A stretch of DNA of 64,000 bases from Tachypleus tridentatus (taxonomy: Eukaryota; Arthropoda; Merostomata; Xiphosura; Limulidae): assembly GCF_004210375.1 (NCBI RefSeq), contig NC_134825.1:39736348-39800347 (forward strand). The letters are read 5' to 3'. The stretch's first letter is position 1; every line of letters starts with the position of its first letter. The notes beneath the pieces are model-generated. The model did no database searches, had not been told where the DNA came from, and was given only the letters and a program-made list of their open reading frames with translations. A program made the position numbers and the translations under genes. Of this stretch, positions 13,771-24,871 are shown in pieces.

Positions 13771-15369
13771 ATTTACAACTCATATGTAAATACATAATAC
13801 ATTTTCAACAAATCAGTTCATATCTATCTCACATTAATTTTAATTTTCGTGAAGTATTTGCAATAAGTAACGGTTTAAATGAAAAGTTGTTAAATACAAA
13901 TATAATTGTGTACCGTATAGATCAATAACTCTATATTTTATGATAATTTGCAATGTGTTAATGTTCACGCGTGCGTAATATATTTTCATTATTTATTTCA
14001 ATTTGTATTAAGCCTTATCTAGAAAAGATAATCTTTGAGCGCTGTCTCTGAACAATACAACAATGACGGGCTTTGTAACTTCCTAAAACGTTCTACAGTA
14101 AGCCAAGCCAAAGAAAGCGAGAGTACTTTTTATTTCTTACTCACGACTGAGAAAAGCGAACGTCGTGCTCGTGAGATCCTACATCTCTTACCCTTTGTTT
14201 CTCTGCTTCAGTGTTATAGTGATATGATTTTATAGCTTTTCTCTAATCTAGATCAACCTTCCAGCGGTTTTGTGATAGAATGGTAAATATGTGGGTACTG
14301 ACAGTATGGAATAGTACGTGGATCGGTACTGGCTACCTTCAAACTCTTTTACTCTGCTCGCAAAATACAGTCAGATGTTCCCTCACGTTTCCTTCCTGAA
14401 AATTACGTAGACTGTTTGATATAATAATGTTATTATATTCACAACAGTTGTAAATCACACATCACCTCATTAACTTTGTGTCTGAAATTGATCTATTTTT
14501 CAATGTAAGTCATATATCGTAAGAAAAAAAACTAACGAAAATCAGCGGCATGTAATTTGCAATTATTTTGAAAATTTGTTATTATGAGAAATCACTTTGT
14601 CATATTCATTGATCTATATTATAGAGATTTTAATATCGGCAAAGCATACCAGACTGCCTGACATATTTTGTTTATAGTGCAAATTGTGTTATATCCATTT
14701 TCACTAATGGTTTGTTGATTGATTTAAAACGTTCATGTCATGGCTAAATTATCCATTTGACCCAGGGAGTTTTGACCTAAGGAACCACAAAAATTAAATT
14801 ATATTTTTTATCTAAATTTCAGTAAGAGTGCCTTTATTTTACACCTTCACCAAAAAAAATCTAATCAATTTTTATATTTTATATTTTAAATGAATTTGAA
14901 AGACCAATACTCATACTCTTTAAAAATTTTAATATTCGTATTTTAAACGTTTTATAAAATTTTAAAATAATTTTCGTACATTTCAATATATTTCTTATAA
15001 AATTGAACTAAGATTTAAAAGTTTCCACAAAAAACCCGTAGTGGGTCCAGACTAAAGCTGTTGAGAATTATAGAATCTGTTAGTAGCACAGTTCATAAAG
15101 TTACCATTAAAGTTTATTAAACCAATGACAACCTCAGTTCTTAGGTTTATCTTTGAAAGAAAATATTGATAAAACATAAAGATAGATGGATGAAAGTTAA
15201 AATTGATTTAAGCGAATACAGAGTGTACATAATCATTTTTATAAAAAGAAACGAACGAAAGGTTTAACTGAATAAAAAAAGGTAACATTTTTGCAGCATA
15301 AAATCCACAGCACCGTTTGATCCAGGCAGTCGACGATTTGTTTGAGTTGCTTCTCAGCTCTCACTTGCA
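13771..15369. other. No recognised gene
   Basis: A 66-codon frame at 14035-14235 is unsupported; the remainder is strongly AT-rich. Confidence 0.55.
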
Positions 15370-15958
15370 GTGTCAGTAATGTCAAAGCAGTAATAAAACA
15401 CAGTAACAACAATGTCTAAGCAGTAATAAAACACAGTAACAGCAATGTCAAAGCAGTAATAAAACACAGTAACAGTAATGTTAAAGCAGCAATAAAGCAC
15501 AGTAACAGTAATGTCAGCGCAGTAATGAAACACGGTAACAGCAATGTCTAAGCAGTAATAAAACACAGTAACAGCAATGTCAAAGCAGTAATAAAACACA
15601 GTAACAGTAATGTTAAAGCAGTAATAAAGCACAATAACAGTAATGTCAAAGCAGTAATAAAACACAGTAACAGTAATGTCAAAGCAGTAATAAAACACAG
15701 TAACAGCAATGTCTAAGCAGTAATAAAACACAGTAACAGCAACGTCAAAACAGTAATAAAACACAGTAACAGTAATGTTAAAGCAGTAATAAAGCACAAT
15801 AACAGTAATGTCAAAGCAGTAATAAAACACAGTAACAGTAATGTCAAAGCAGTAATAAAACACAGTAACAGTAATGTCAAAGCAGTAATGAAACACAGTA
15901 ACAGTAATGTTAAAGCAGTAATCAAACACAGTAACAGTAATGTCAAAGCATTAAAGAA
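15370..15958. repeat. 33-bp minisatellite, about 18 copies, with higher-order pattern
   Basis: The unit is GTAACAGTAATGTCAAAGCA plus GTAATAAAACACA. Variants (GTCTAAG, CAATGTCAAAG, GTTAAAG) recur in the same order with a 132-bp then 165-bp spacing. The length is divisible by three, so it gives a long false frame (191 codons on the - strand). Confidence 0.95.
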
Positions 15959-16151
15959 GCATAGTATCAAATTTCAATATAACAATGCATATCCTGAGCC
16001 ACGAAAGACTCCTGTTATTGTTGTAAAAAGTTTCAGAGTCTAGAATCTAGATTTATACGCATGCGTTTGTCTGATAGGCAGTACAAAAAGTAAGTAAATT
16101 TGAATGCGAACGTTTTTTTATTAATAGATTGTTCTAAATCCAAATGATTTC

Positions 16152-17780
16152 ATTACACTATGTAACAAAATTTTTACTTTGTATTGTTCCTCGGCAGAAA
16201 GTGTTATTTCCCAATTGCTTATGCCAAGTAAATAGAAAAGAACTATTTTTTCTTCAAACTTTGCTTTTGTAACCTAGGTAATGAAATTTTCAAATTAACC
16301 AAATCTCCAGAACGTTCCAAGAAGATTCGGTGATGAGTAGCTGATAAAGAATTTTCTCGAACTTACAAGAAATTCCTAGAATGTTGTAGAACTTACGAGA
16401 TTTTTCAAGAAACTTTTAGAATTTTGTATAACTTTTCATAGTAGTATATATACAGGGTCTCACCACTCACCATTTCAGTTTAGTTCTAACTACGTAAGTG
16501 AACACATAGACCATGTAGGCTGAAGGAGTGGGATTTGTTAGATGAAAGTGTGCAAGTTGCAAGTCAGAGGAAGCGTCACCGACATTTTTCAAGCTTCTAC
16601 ACTCGTCAAGATGGGCTCTGCTTCTGCCACAATGCATCCAGTCTGTGCGAGGCAATTGGAATTACTTGTAACCCGAACAAGTGGCGCCTTTTCATTGATA
16701 GCTCATCCAGAAGCCCCAAAGCTGTGCTGCTCCATTACGGAAATAAGTATCCGTCTCTTCCCCTGGCTCATTCGGCGCATCTCAAAGAGGAATACAACAG
16801 TATCAAGACCTTGATAGAAGCCTTGAAGTATGATGAGTATGGCTGGAAGGTTATCGGAGACTTCAAAATGGTGGCATTCCTGATGGGTCTCCAAGGAGGC
16901 TTTACCAAGTTTCACTTTTATCTTTGCCTTTGGAACAGCACCAGTAGACCTCCAGAAGGTGTTGTTCCCACAATTGCACATAAAATTGGGTCTTATAAAA
17001 CAAGTTATCACAGCTCTTAATAAGAAGTCCGCAGCTTTCAAGCACCTTCGAAACTTTTTCCCTCAGCTGTCTGAGGCAAAGGTCAATGTTGGTGTCTTCG
17101 TTGGATCACAAATAAAGAAGATCCTGGAGAGCACAGAATTTCCCAGGAAGATCAGTAGGAAAGAAAAAACCTTGAAGCAGCTTTATTGCAGTGGTTAGGA
17201 GCTTCCTGGGCAATCATTCACAAGGCCGAAACCTATGTGGAACTGGTTGAGGCTCTGGTGTAGAACTATGGCAAAATGGGCTGCAGGATGTCCCTGAAAG
17301 TCCATATTCTCGACACTCATCTTGATAAATTCAAGGAGAACATGGGAGCAAACTCAGAAAAGCAAGGCAAGCGCTTCCACCAAGATATACTGGACTTTGA
17401 GCTCCGCTACCAAGGAGCGTATAACGAAAACATGATGGGAGACTATATTTGGGGGCTGATACTTGAAAATGATTTACATTACAATAACAAATCTCGATAA
17501 ACTACTCACTTCTAAACATTTTTGTTCATTTTTGTATGACTTTAGTATAAATACATATAAATCTTGATTCATATGTTGTTTTATTCAGACCTTATATAAA
17601 TGAAAATGTGCTAATTTGCCCGTTTTTACATTGAAAATAGGTTAATTTTTTAATTTCATTATCCAGGTCACAAAAGCAAAGTTTGAAGGGAATAATGGCC
17701 ATTTTCTATACTTTTACAACATAAGAAATTAAGAAATAACACATACTATCCATGAACAAAATTTGTGTTATACATTATTA
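16152..17780 (+). mobile_element. Unclassified DNA element with long terminal inverted repeats, copy 1 (both ends present, coding part broken)
   Basis: The left end (about 16152-16300) and right end (17640-17780) are inverted copies of each other over about 140 bp. For example, AAACTTTGCTTTTGTAACCT on the left pairs with a near-complement at 17663-17682. Inside are a promoter, then three adjacent reading-frame pieces at about 16535-17020, 16959-17198 and 17276-17500 with about two or three breaks. The protein pieces carry CNPNKWRLFIDSS, VLLHYGNKYPSLPLAH, GDFKM, LHIKLGLIKQ, GCRMSLKVHILDTH and GKRFHQD. I recall these from a widespread uncharacterised arthropod/hydrozoan protein family. It is shorter than the family norm, so the N-terminal part seen in copy 2 seems missing. 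An RNase-H-like transposase is possible but unproven. No capsid, envelope or reverse transcriptase motif is seen. Confidence 0.75.
16310..16480 (+). promoter_or_regulatory. Heat-shock-element array, TATA and initiator of TIR element copy 1
   Basis: GAATTTTCTCGAA (16349-16361) is a perfect GAAnnTTCnnGAA heat-shock element. GAATGTTGTAGAA (16379-16391) and GATTTTTCAAGAA (16399-16411) differ from the consensus by one base each. GAACGTTC (16310-16317) and GAAGATTC (16321-16328) are two-unit sites. TATATATA (16445-16452) and the arthropod initiator TCAGTT (16475-16480) follow at normal distances. This is the layout of a classical hsp promoter: HSF sites, TATA, initiator. Confidence 0.75.
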
Positions 17781-17805
17781 TTACGTATTGCCTGCTTGGT
17801 AAGTA

Positions 17806-17874
17806 CAGGGTGTTTGGAAAGTCACTGTGCACTTATATATGTATATGATTACAAAACTGCACAGTGACTTTCTG
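17806..17874. mobile_element. 69-bp micro-MITE, mariner-type ends
   Basis: CAGGGTGTTTGGAAAGTCAC at the left faces CTGCACAGTGACTTTC at the right, with TA on both sides (17804-17805, 17875-17876). The right end has lost about nine bases of its repeat. It sits about 25 bp from the right end of TIR element copy 1. Confidence 0.7.
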
Positions 17875-17876
17875 TA

Positions 17877-18755
17877 GATTTGGTTGATGTAGATGAGTTT
17901 CCTTTGTTCGAATACATTGAAGATCTAAGTGAGGTGTTTCAGTTATTTTTGCAATGTCGCTTGTTACATATTGTTATTTGATCATGAAATATTGGACGGT
18001 AGTCCTAGCCTGTATGGTTCTCGGTTTATCTTGTGAAGTTATCCGGTAGATGACAGAACGAACATTTAATAAATATTAAGGAAACAAAAGAAGTCGCCTT
18101 ATTATCTGGAAACTTTTAAATTTTGAAACAACTAGAAATAGACCTAGGAAAGAAACAAACAATCCATTTAAAAATCGATTTTCTAGTTAGCTAAAAAGTT
18201 GAGTTTTAAAAGGGTGTTTTGGATTAACGCACGGCTATCAGGAAATACTTAACTCAGCGGTGTTGAAAACCTTCTAACCTTCTAGCCGAGCATATCGAAA
18301 AAATGGTTTAAATTTTCCTTTCAATAACAGCCTAAAAAGTGAATTTTAAACGAAAATTATGTTCTTTATGTTTTGTTGTGTAAATGTTGTATTCAGTCTA
18401 CACACGTAGGAAAATTTCGAGCATAAAACCTGAAATACGTTTTTAGCACATAATTAAAGTAAATATTATTACATGTAAAATAGTGCAACTTATTTTTAGT
18501 GTCTTACTATTTAGCTCACACATATCCAATATCAATTTTTTTTTTCTATGGTAACTAAAATATAAAATCAACCTTTTCTATGTGTTTAATTTATGCCAGA
18601 ATAAAATATACATGTGTATTTGATTAAACACATCTTAGACCGCTTAGATTGTTTCACCTATTATCATGCCCTAAGTTGAGCTCAACTTGGCTAACTAATG
18701 TAAAATTATTAACAATGCTATACGTGTAACTACCAGTTTGGACTCCAAATTTCCT
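17877..18755. other. Nothing recognised
   Basis: AT-rich non-coding sequence between the micro-MITE and a SINE-A. Confidence 0.55.
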
Positions 18756-19018
18756 GGCCCGGCATGGTCAGGTGGTTAAGGCACTCGAGTCGTGATCTGA
18801 GGGGCGCGGGTTCGAATCATCGTCACCCCAAACATGCTCACCCTTTTAGCCTTGGAGGCGTTAGAATTATACGATCAATCCCATTATTCGTTCGTAAAAG
18901 AGTAGCCCGAGAGTTGGCGGTGGGTGGTGATGACTATCTGCCTTCCCTCTAGTCTTACACTGCAAAATTAGGGACGGCTAACGCAGATAGTCCTTTGTGT
19001 GAAGTTCAAAACAAACCA
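18756..19018 (+). mobile_element. SINE-A, full length
   Basis: Intact GGCCCGGCATGG head and AAACAAACC tail. A 62-codon frame across it (18764-18952) is not a gene. Confidence 0.92.
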
Positions 19019-19528
19019 AAATAATTTTGCTTTCATTCCTTTACGTTGCACACTCATTCTTTTTTTGGTCGTACCATTTTTTTCAAACTTAAGGTGTTTT
19101 TGATTACGTATCACGATATTTCGTCAATACGCGCCATCAATCCACAGCAAGTAAAAACACGACACTTGCTATTGACCCACATTAGTTTGGAATCGCAACC
19201 CTATTATTTCGAACAGACCTTTACTTTACAAAACCAACCAGATTCTTGAAAATATGATATATACGGGGTAGTTTTTCTTCTCTAAAACACTGTCGACACC
19301 TTTCTATATAGTAACACCATGGAATTTAGGTTAACAGTTTCTTGTCATTACCTCCATGCAATCAGTACAGTCGTATAAAGCATCATTGTTTATAATAATT
19401 GGTTAAACTAATATCATGTGACGCTTAACGCTCTTTAATTATGATAATTTTATAAAATTTGCTAAATTTGAGCTGAAAAGTTGTTGATGAATAATCAATA
19501 ATAACTTTCTACCCTTATCATTCTTTTG

Positions 19529-19785
19529 TTTGTTTTGTGTTTCGCGCAAAGCTACACAAAGGTCATCTACGCTAGCCGTCCCGAATTTAGCAGTAAAAGA
19601 CTAGAGGGAATGCAGCCAATCATCACTACTTCCCTTCAAATCTTGGGCTATTTTACAAAGGAATAGTGGGATTGAACGTCACATTATAATGCCTCCCCGG
19701 TTGATAGAGCGAATATGTTAAGTGGGATGGGGGATTCAAACCCGCGATCCTCGGATTGAAAGTCAAGCACTCTACCCACTGCATG
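19529..19785 (-). mobile_element. SINE-A, diverged, with target duplication
   Basis: ATTCTTTTG repeats on both sides (19520-19528, 19786-19794). The head is eroded and lacks the ATGCCGGGCC terminus. Confidence 0.85.
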
Positions 19786-19794
19786 ATTCTTTTG

Positions 19795-21344
19795 AAAACT
19801 AGAAACTGTTATTACTCTAGTTCTTGGGCTTAACCATCACTTATGTATCTGCACGTCCTTTCACTTTATTGTCTTGTTCTTTTAAATTAGTTGTCTTTAG
19901 TCAGAAAAACAACAACTTAAAACGGTTTGCTTTTACTCATGGATAAAGATGTCGTAAAAATGTTAGACAGCTAACTTACGTGACTTTTGAGTAGGCGTAC
20001 GCAAAATGTTCCGACAAACTTGAACAGTTTTTATTAACTAACTTTACACTTGTGACTTATATTTACACCATTTAAACTCCTATATTTAGGTTGAAAAGAT
20101 ATATCATTTTACCAAATTTGGAAAAAATACATAAAGTTAACTATGTTACTTTTGGTCTGAAGAAAGAAAAAAAAAAGAAAACTCGATCAAATTGGAGAAG
20201 TTATATTTCTGGTATTACTCAATTGATTGCCCTAAATATGGTATGTGAAGTAAGAGTCCGGTGAGGCTGAAAATATGTGATGTTGGATGAACACAGTCTG
20301 AGACACAAAAGATGGAAACTGTCACTTCTAGTAATAACACACACTGTGCCCTGATGTCTTGATGTTTATACAGACACACACACACAGGTGCATCCGAGTA
20401 AATGTACGCATATAAATATATAGAAATATACAAGTAAAAGTTTTGTAAAAGTGTTGAATACTTAATCAAATCTTTTGAAGTTCATATTTTATATTAAGTG
20501 AGAATATAACACAACTACTACGTAGAAACAGAAATGATCTTTTTAGCTGATGGTAAACAGCATCGTATTGGCGGGAAACTTCACAATACAAGGATACCAG
20601 AACTGACTGTTTGAATAATTGTGGTTGTGGTTGTACCCTCGATCATCTAAGCACTTTTATATGTGCAAACCAGGCACAAATGTCCTTCATCAACATCGAA
20701 CCGGTAGGATTGTCATGTCCAGTATCTGGTCCATATCATTTCGCTTTAAAAATCGCAATAACAAAATTCTAAGAAATTTATGGTTTCAACGTTTTGTCCC
20801 TGAGAAAACAGGAAAGCTTAAGAGTTATATTGTACAGTGTCTCGCTTAAAGTTGTAGTGTAGTCGTGCTGAATAAATTCAAGGCATTTCCACTCCCTGTT
20901 ACTGAATCACAGAAACCATTACCATGATTTCTAGAACAAAGCAAAAATATAATATTTTTTTCTAAAATTTATTTTATTCAGTCTTTGGGGATGTCAAACG
21001 TAAGTTTTAAACACGAAATGATCATTAACCAATACTTATAAATCTTTAATAGTATAACCGAGCATGATCAATTTGAGGTTCTGTACTACCTGTGTAAGCT
21101 GAGAGAAATACTTGAGCAAAAGTTTCAGACACCATTGAATATTCAGACACACATGCAAGAAAAACTGAAATTAAAGTACAGTATTTCACACAAAGTATAC
21201 ACACACACACATAATTTATATCGTGTATTGGATTAGTGGTGTCTAACTATTTGGTATACGCCAGTTGTTTAGTTAATGTGACAGATGATACTCACTTAAA
21301 AGAAATTAAGAAAAACATGTGTATACAGTCGTCAAGTTTTTATC
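19795..21344. other. No recognised gene
   Basis: Short AC tracts near 20378 and 21200; frames at 20215-20469 and 20619-20849 show no family features. Confidence 0.55.
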
Positions 21345-21757
21345 ATCTAATTATTAGTAACTCTAGAAATATTTAGTAATCCAATAATAGCTCAAGGGAT
21401 TTTCTTTGATTTAGCTATTAGCAAAAAATGAGCTTCTTATAACCTCGCTATTAGTAGGAAAAGGAGATTTTTGAGAAGTAACTAATAGCAATAAAAGGAA
21501 AGTTTATACAATCTAACGATTTGCAGTTCAAGATATAATTAATGATTTAACTATTAATAGCTCAAGAAATCTATATTAATTTAGATATATGTAGAAAAAG
21601 GAACTTTGTATAATATAAGTAGTTCAAGAGATCTATATTGATTTAGATATATGTAGGAAAAAGAACTTTTTATAATCTAATTATTAGTAGCTCAAGAGAT
21701 ATAAGATAATTTAGCTATAAGTAATTATTTTTAAAGCAAATTGTGCTGGTATATTAA

Positions 21758-21995
21758 AAGTAACAATTACAAAAAAACGATGTTATTTAGCACAATAACA
21801 GATAAAATTACTTAATATGACTAGTTTCAGTGAGAGTGTTATCTTCTTCAGGACCAAATTCTCCAGTGTCTTTTAAACTATAGAATTTTGCACTGATGAA
21901 GGTAAGACATTTACCGAAAATAGTCTTCTGTAAGTTCTATTAATTTATTTTACTTTTACTGTGCCAAAAAATGTCGTTTTCTGTAATTGTTACTC
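21758..21995. mobile_element. Inverted-repeat element flanked by TTAA
   Basis: A 238-bp non-coding element with about 50-bp inverted ends. The left starts AAGTAACAATTAC and the right ends GTAATTGTTACTC; both continue into a TTAGCACA / TGTGCCAA segment. TTAA lies on each side (21754-21757, 21996-21999), as for piggyBac-type insertion, although the ends do not look like classical piggyBac. It interrupts a tandem array. Confidence 0.65.
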
Positions 21996-22013
21996 TTAAT
22001 TGACATAAGTAGC

Positions 22014-22280
22014 TTGGTTTGGTTTTTAGAATTTCGCACAAAGCTACTCGAGGGCTATCTGTACTAGCCGTCCCTAATTTAGCAGTATAAGACTAGAGGG
22101 AAGGCAGCTAGTCATCACCACCCACCGCCAACTCTTGGGCTATTCTTTTACTAACGAATAGTGGGATTGACCGTCACATTATAACGCCCCCACGGCTGGG
22201 AGGGCGAGCATGTTTGGCGCGAACCCGCGACCCTCAGATTACGAAGCGCTCGCCTTAACGCGCTAGGCCATGCCAGGCCA
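22014..22280 (-). mobile_element. SINE-A, young subfamily, with target duplication
   Basis: An 11-bp duplication ACATAAGTAGC lies at 22003-22013 and 22281-22291. GGGAGGGCGAGC subfamily mark; about 12 bases missing near the B box. It sits in the same tandem array as the TTAA element. Confidence 0.93.
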
Positions 22281-22422
22281 ACATAAGTAGCAAAAGAAAC
22301 TTCTAACAGTCTAACTATATGTAACTCAAGAAATATTTTATTATTTATATATAAGTAGTAAGAGAAACTTCTTATATTGTAATAATTCATAGCGCAATAA
22401 ACCAATAATAATTTAACTATAA

Positions 22423-22487
22423 AGTTTGTTCGTTTGGAATTAAGCACAGAACTACAAAATGAACTATCTTTGTCCATCATGAGTACC
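22423..22487 (-). mobile_element. SINE-B tail fragment
   Basis: TTAAGCACAGAACTAC and GAACTATCTTTGTCCATC match the complement of the SINE-B 3' half. Confidence 0.55.
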
Positions 22488-23620
22488 TAATAGTTAAATT
22501 ATAAGATTCTTTTATTTTATGTACATCAATAAAGTTGTTCAAATTAATCCTAAAACTATGCCTTTTCTCTAAATGTTCGTTCTTCTGTCAATATTTCATT
22601 GTATAACTGCAATAAAAGTATCATAGAAAACTTTATTGTTTAGTTAACTGAGACGCAAAGGTTTTAAAAATGATATGTTTTGATATTGGAAAAGATCTTA
22701 GGATACTTTTCACATACTGTTTTTGGACTAAAATCGTTGGTTAATATAGTTATTACTTTGAGGGAAAAATACCCAACCAGAATTGACGTTTATTATAAGA
22801 CATAGAACAACGTAACTGAAATTTTCGTTATAAAAATAATTTTTAGTCCCAATTTTGAGGTGTAGTTTTAAAGGTGTTATAAAAACATAAATTTGCAATC
22901 AGTGCCATATTTCAGTGGCTTATACCCAATATTCCAGAGTAATTTATGAATTATATTTTCATCATGAGGGAAACTCCAGCAATTTTGACATATGTGTTAT
23001 ATATATAATTGCATTCAAAATCAAATAACAGTATTATTTTTCCTAAAAAAAACACTTTAGCTGGCCAAAGAAGATTAATTTATTTATAATTCTAATAGAA
23101 ACCAGAGTGGATAAAATATAATTGCTATGTTCAAAATTTGACTTATGTTCTATAGCTTTAAAATATTGTCCGTCCTGTTGCTTTAAAGGGTCTGATAAGC
23201 TGTTCGTAATAATGAACTGTGATCTTTGAATTAAAAATATCAAACGCAGTACGTGACCAAAAAACGCACGAGAATTAGATATAAGACAAATGTCTATTCA
23301 AGAATCATGGGTTCGAGGTGGCTCCATAGCCTCACCTTGATAACAGGTACAAGTTTGACGGTGATTTACAGTAAGTGGGGGCTGTAACAGAGAGACTTTT
23401 ATCTCAAGGTAGTTTAGTTTGATTTTTAAGTTTCATATAGCTCTGTTTTGTTATTAACTTTATTGTTTCTAGTAGGTAAACTGGTTGTTCAATATCAAAC
23501 CAAACCCACATGTTCAACAGGCTAAGCTCAATTTCCTAATACTTCTGGTAAAGGCCAAATAAACAACATTACCATTTTGGCTTAGAAAATTGAATGAAAA
23601 CATCATAAATATGACCAGCC
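22488..23620. other. Upstream flank of gene A
   Basis: Nothing recognised before the CRE at 23621. Confidence 0.55.
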
Positions 23621-23646
23621 TGACGTCACACATTAAAGTATAAAAG
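23621..23646 (+). promoter_or_regulatory. CRE + TATA promoter of gene A
   Basis: A perfect palindromic CRE (TGACGTCA, 23621-23628) is followed by TATAAAAG (23639-23646), start-to-start distance 18 bp. Transcription likely begins near 23670 (ATCACTTG), giving a short 5'UTR. CREB/ATF or related bZIP factors are the known binders of this site. Gene B carries the same arrangement with the same spacing. Confidence 0.8.
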
Positions 23647-23692
23647 AGATCTATTTTACGTCGATTGTATCACTTGTACAGAGAACACAACC

Positions 23693-24791
23693 ATGAACAC
23701 TTTGGTAAGTAAACTTATGAAAGCATAAGCCTTTCAATCTGAGAGAAAAATCCATTGATGTAACATGTACTCAAATATATTACCATTGAAACTAATTTCT
23801 TATTCGTTCAATCATTTTAAGAATATTTTATTATAAATATGTAATAGATAATCAGCATTTCCAAAAGCAAATTATATTGCATATTCTAAAATATTAATCA
23901 GTTTTTACATCGATAGTATGACATTTAATAACTGTATATTTTTATGCAGTTGTACAATAGTTGTTGTTGTCTTTTTTCTAGATCGTCATTACTCTTCTCG
24001 GCTTGTTGACCGACACCCAGGGAGGTTTTCTTAATGCTCCCTTCGGATCAGCTGTCGTTCAACGCACCGTTACCCGTAGTTTCGTTGCCCCAGGAGCTGT
24101 CACCAATGGTGCTATTGCCCACGGTGTTGCCGCTCCGGGAGCTGTCGCCCATGGTGCTGTTGCCCACGGTGTTGCATTCCCAGGAGCAGTTGCCCATGGT
24201 GTTGTAGCACCAGGAGCTGCCATCCATGGTGCTGTTGCCCACGGTGTTGCATTCCCAGGAGCTGTCGCCCATGGTGTTGTAGCACCAGGAGCTGCCATCC
24301 ATGGTGCTGTTGCCCACGGTGTTGCATTCCCAGGAGCTGTCGCCCATGGTGCTGTTGCCCATGGAGCTGTTGCCCACGGCGTTGCATTCCCAGGAGCTGT
24401 CGCCCATGGTGCTGTTGCCCATGGAGCTGTTGCCCACGGCGTTGCATTCCCAGGAGCTGTCGCCCATGGTGCTATTGCTCCTGCAACTGTTGCCACTCAT
24501 GGTGTCGTTGCTGGAGGTCCTATTGGAACCATCGGAGCTGCTCAAAGTGCTCTGGCTGCTGCTAAGGGAGGGGCACTTTTGCAGGGAGCCTTCGCTGCTC
24601 GTGCCGTTCCTTCTGTCTCCAGAATCGGCTTTGGACATGGTATTGGCCTTGCTCCTGCTGGTGTAAGATACGCTGCACACGGTTTCGCTGGATCTTATGG
24701 ACATGGTCTTGCTGCGCCCTATGGCTATGCTGGTGCTCATGGTTTGGGATACGGACATAATTTTGGTATTGCCAAATCTCTGGTCCACTAA
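23693..24791 (+). CDS. Gene A: secreted Ala/Gly/His-rich repeat protein, cuticle-like
   Basis: Two coding exons, 23693-23704 and 23982-24791, joined across a phase-0 intron with GTAAGT and TTTTTCTAG ends. The 273-residue product starts with the signal peptide MNTLIVITLLGLLTDTQGG. Residues about 45-175 are low-complexity repeats built from AVAHG, GVAFPG and VVAPG blocks, rich in Ala, Val, Gly and regularly spaced His. The C-terminal third is Gly/Tyr/His-rich and ends KSLVH. At DNA level the repeats form 75-bp and 60-bp units, near-identical between copies, so the array expanded recently and probably varies in length. The start is chosen because it gives a full signal peptide, mirrors gene B and sits 54 bp below a TATA box. 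No chitin-binding R&R consensus is present; the composition resembles low-complexity cuticular proteins. Extracellular structural function is inferred; the exon model is strong. Confidence 0.88.
24110..24480 (+). repeat. In-frame coding minisatellite of gene A
   Basis: 75-bp units (24220-24294 and the next) then 60-bp units (two near-identical, to about 24455), all keeping frame. This is the basis of the protein's AHG/FPG repeats. Confidence 0.9.
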
Positions 24792-24865
24792 GTACTCTGA
24801 CAATGAGTTAATTTATTAAATTGTGTGAAACAACCGTTACCAAAAGTTATAGGGTGTATTAAAGA

Positions 24866-24871
24866 AATAAA
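24866..24871 (+). terminator. Poly(A) signal of gene A
   Basis: AATAAA lies 75 bp after the stop codon, the first canonical signal in the 3' flank. Confidence 0.7.

Larger units (their letters stand above)
21345..22400. repeat. Diverged tandem array, about 75-80 bp unit, interrupted by two insertions
   Basis: Units with TAGTAGCTCAAGAGAT, TTTAGCTAT and a GTAGAAAAAGGAACTT-like part recur from 21345 and resume at 22292. The TTAA element and a SINE-A lie in between. Confidence 0.7.

Noticed and set aside
15370-15958. CRISPR-like regular repeats
   Set aside because: Continuous tandem units with no unique spacers, in an animal genome.
15354-15970. 191- and 85-codon - strand frames
   Set aside because: Produced by a 33-bp minisatellite whose length is a multiple of three; the peptide is a repeat artefact.
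16152-17780. Retroviral or Polinton-type origin of the TIR element
   Set aside because: No reverse transcriptase, integrase, polymerase or capsid motif seen; the ends are inverted, not direct, repeats.
24048-24803. Long - strand frames (251, 145 and 111 codons) opposite gene A
   Set aside because: Mirror frames of an in-frame GC-richer repeat; no signal peptide, splice or promoter support.
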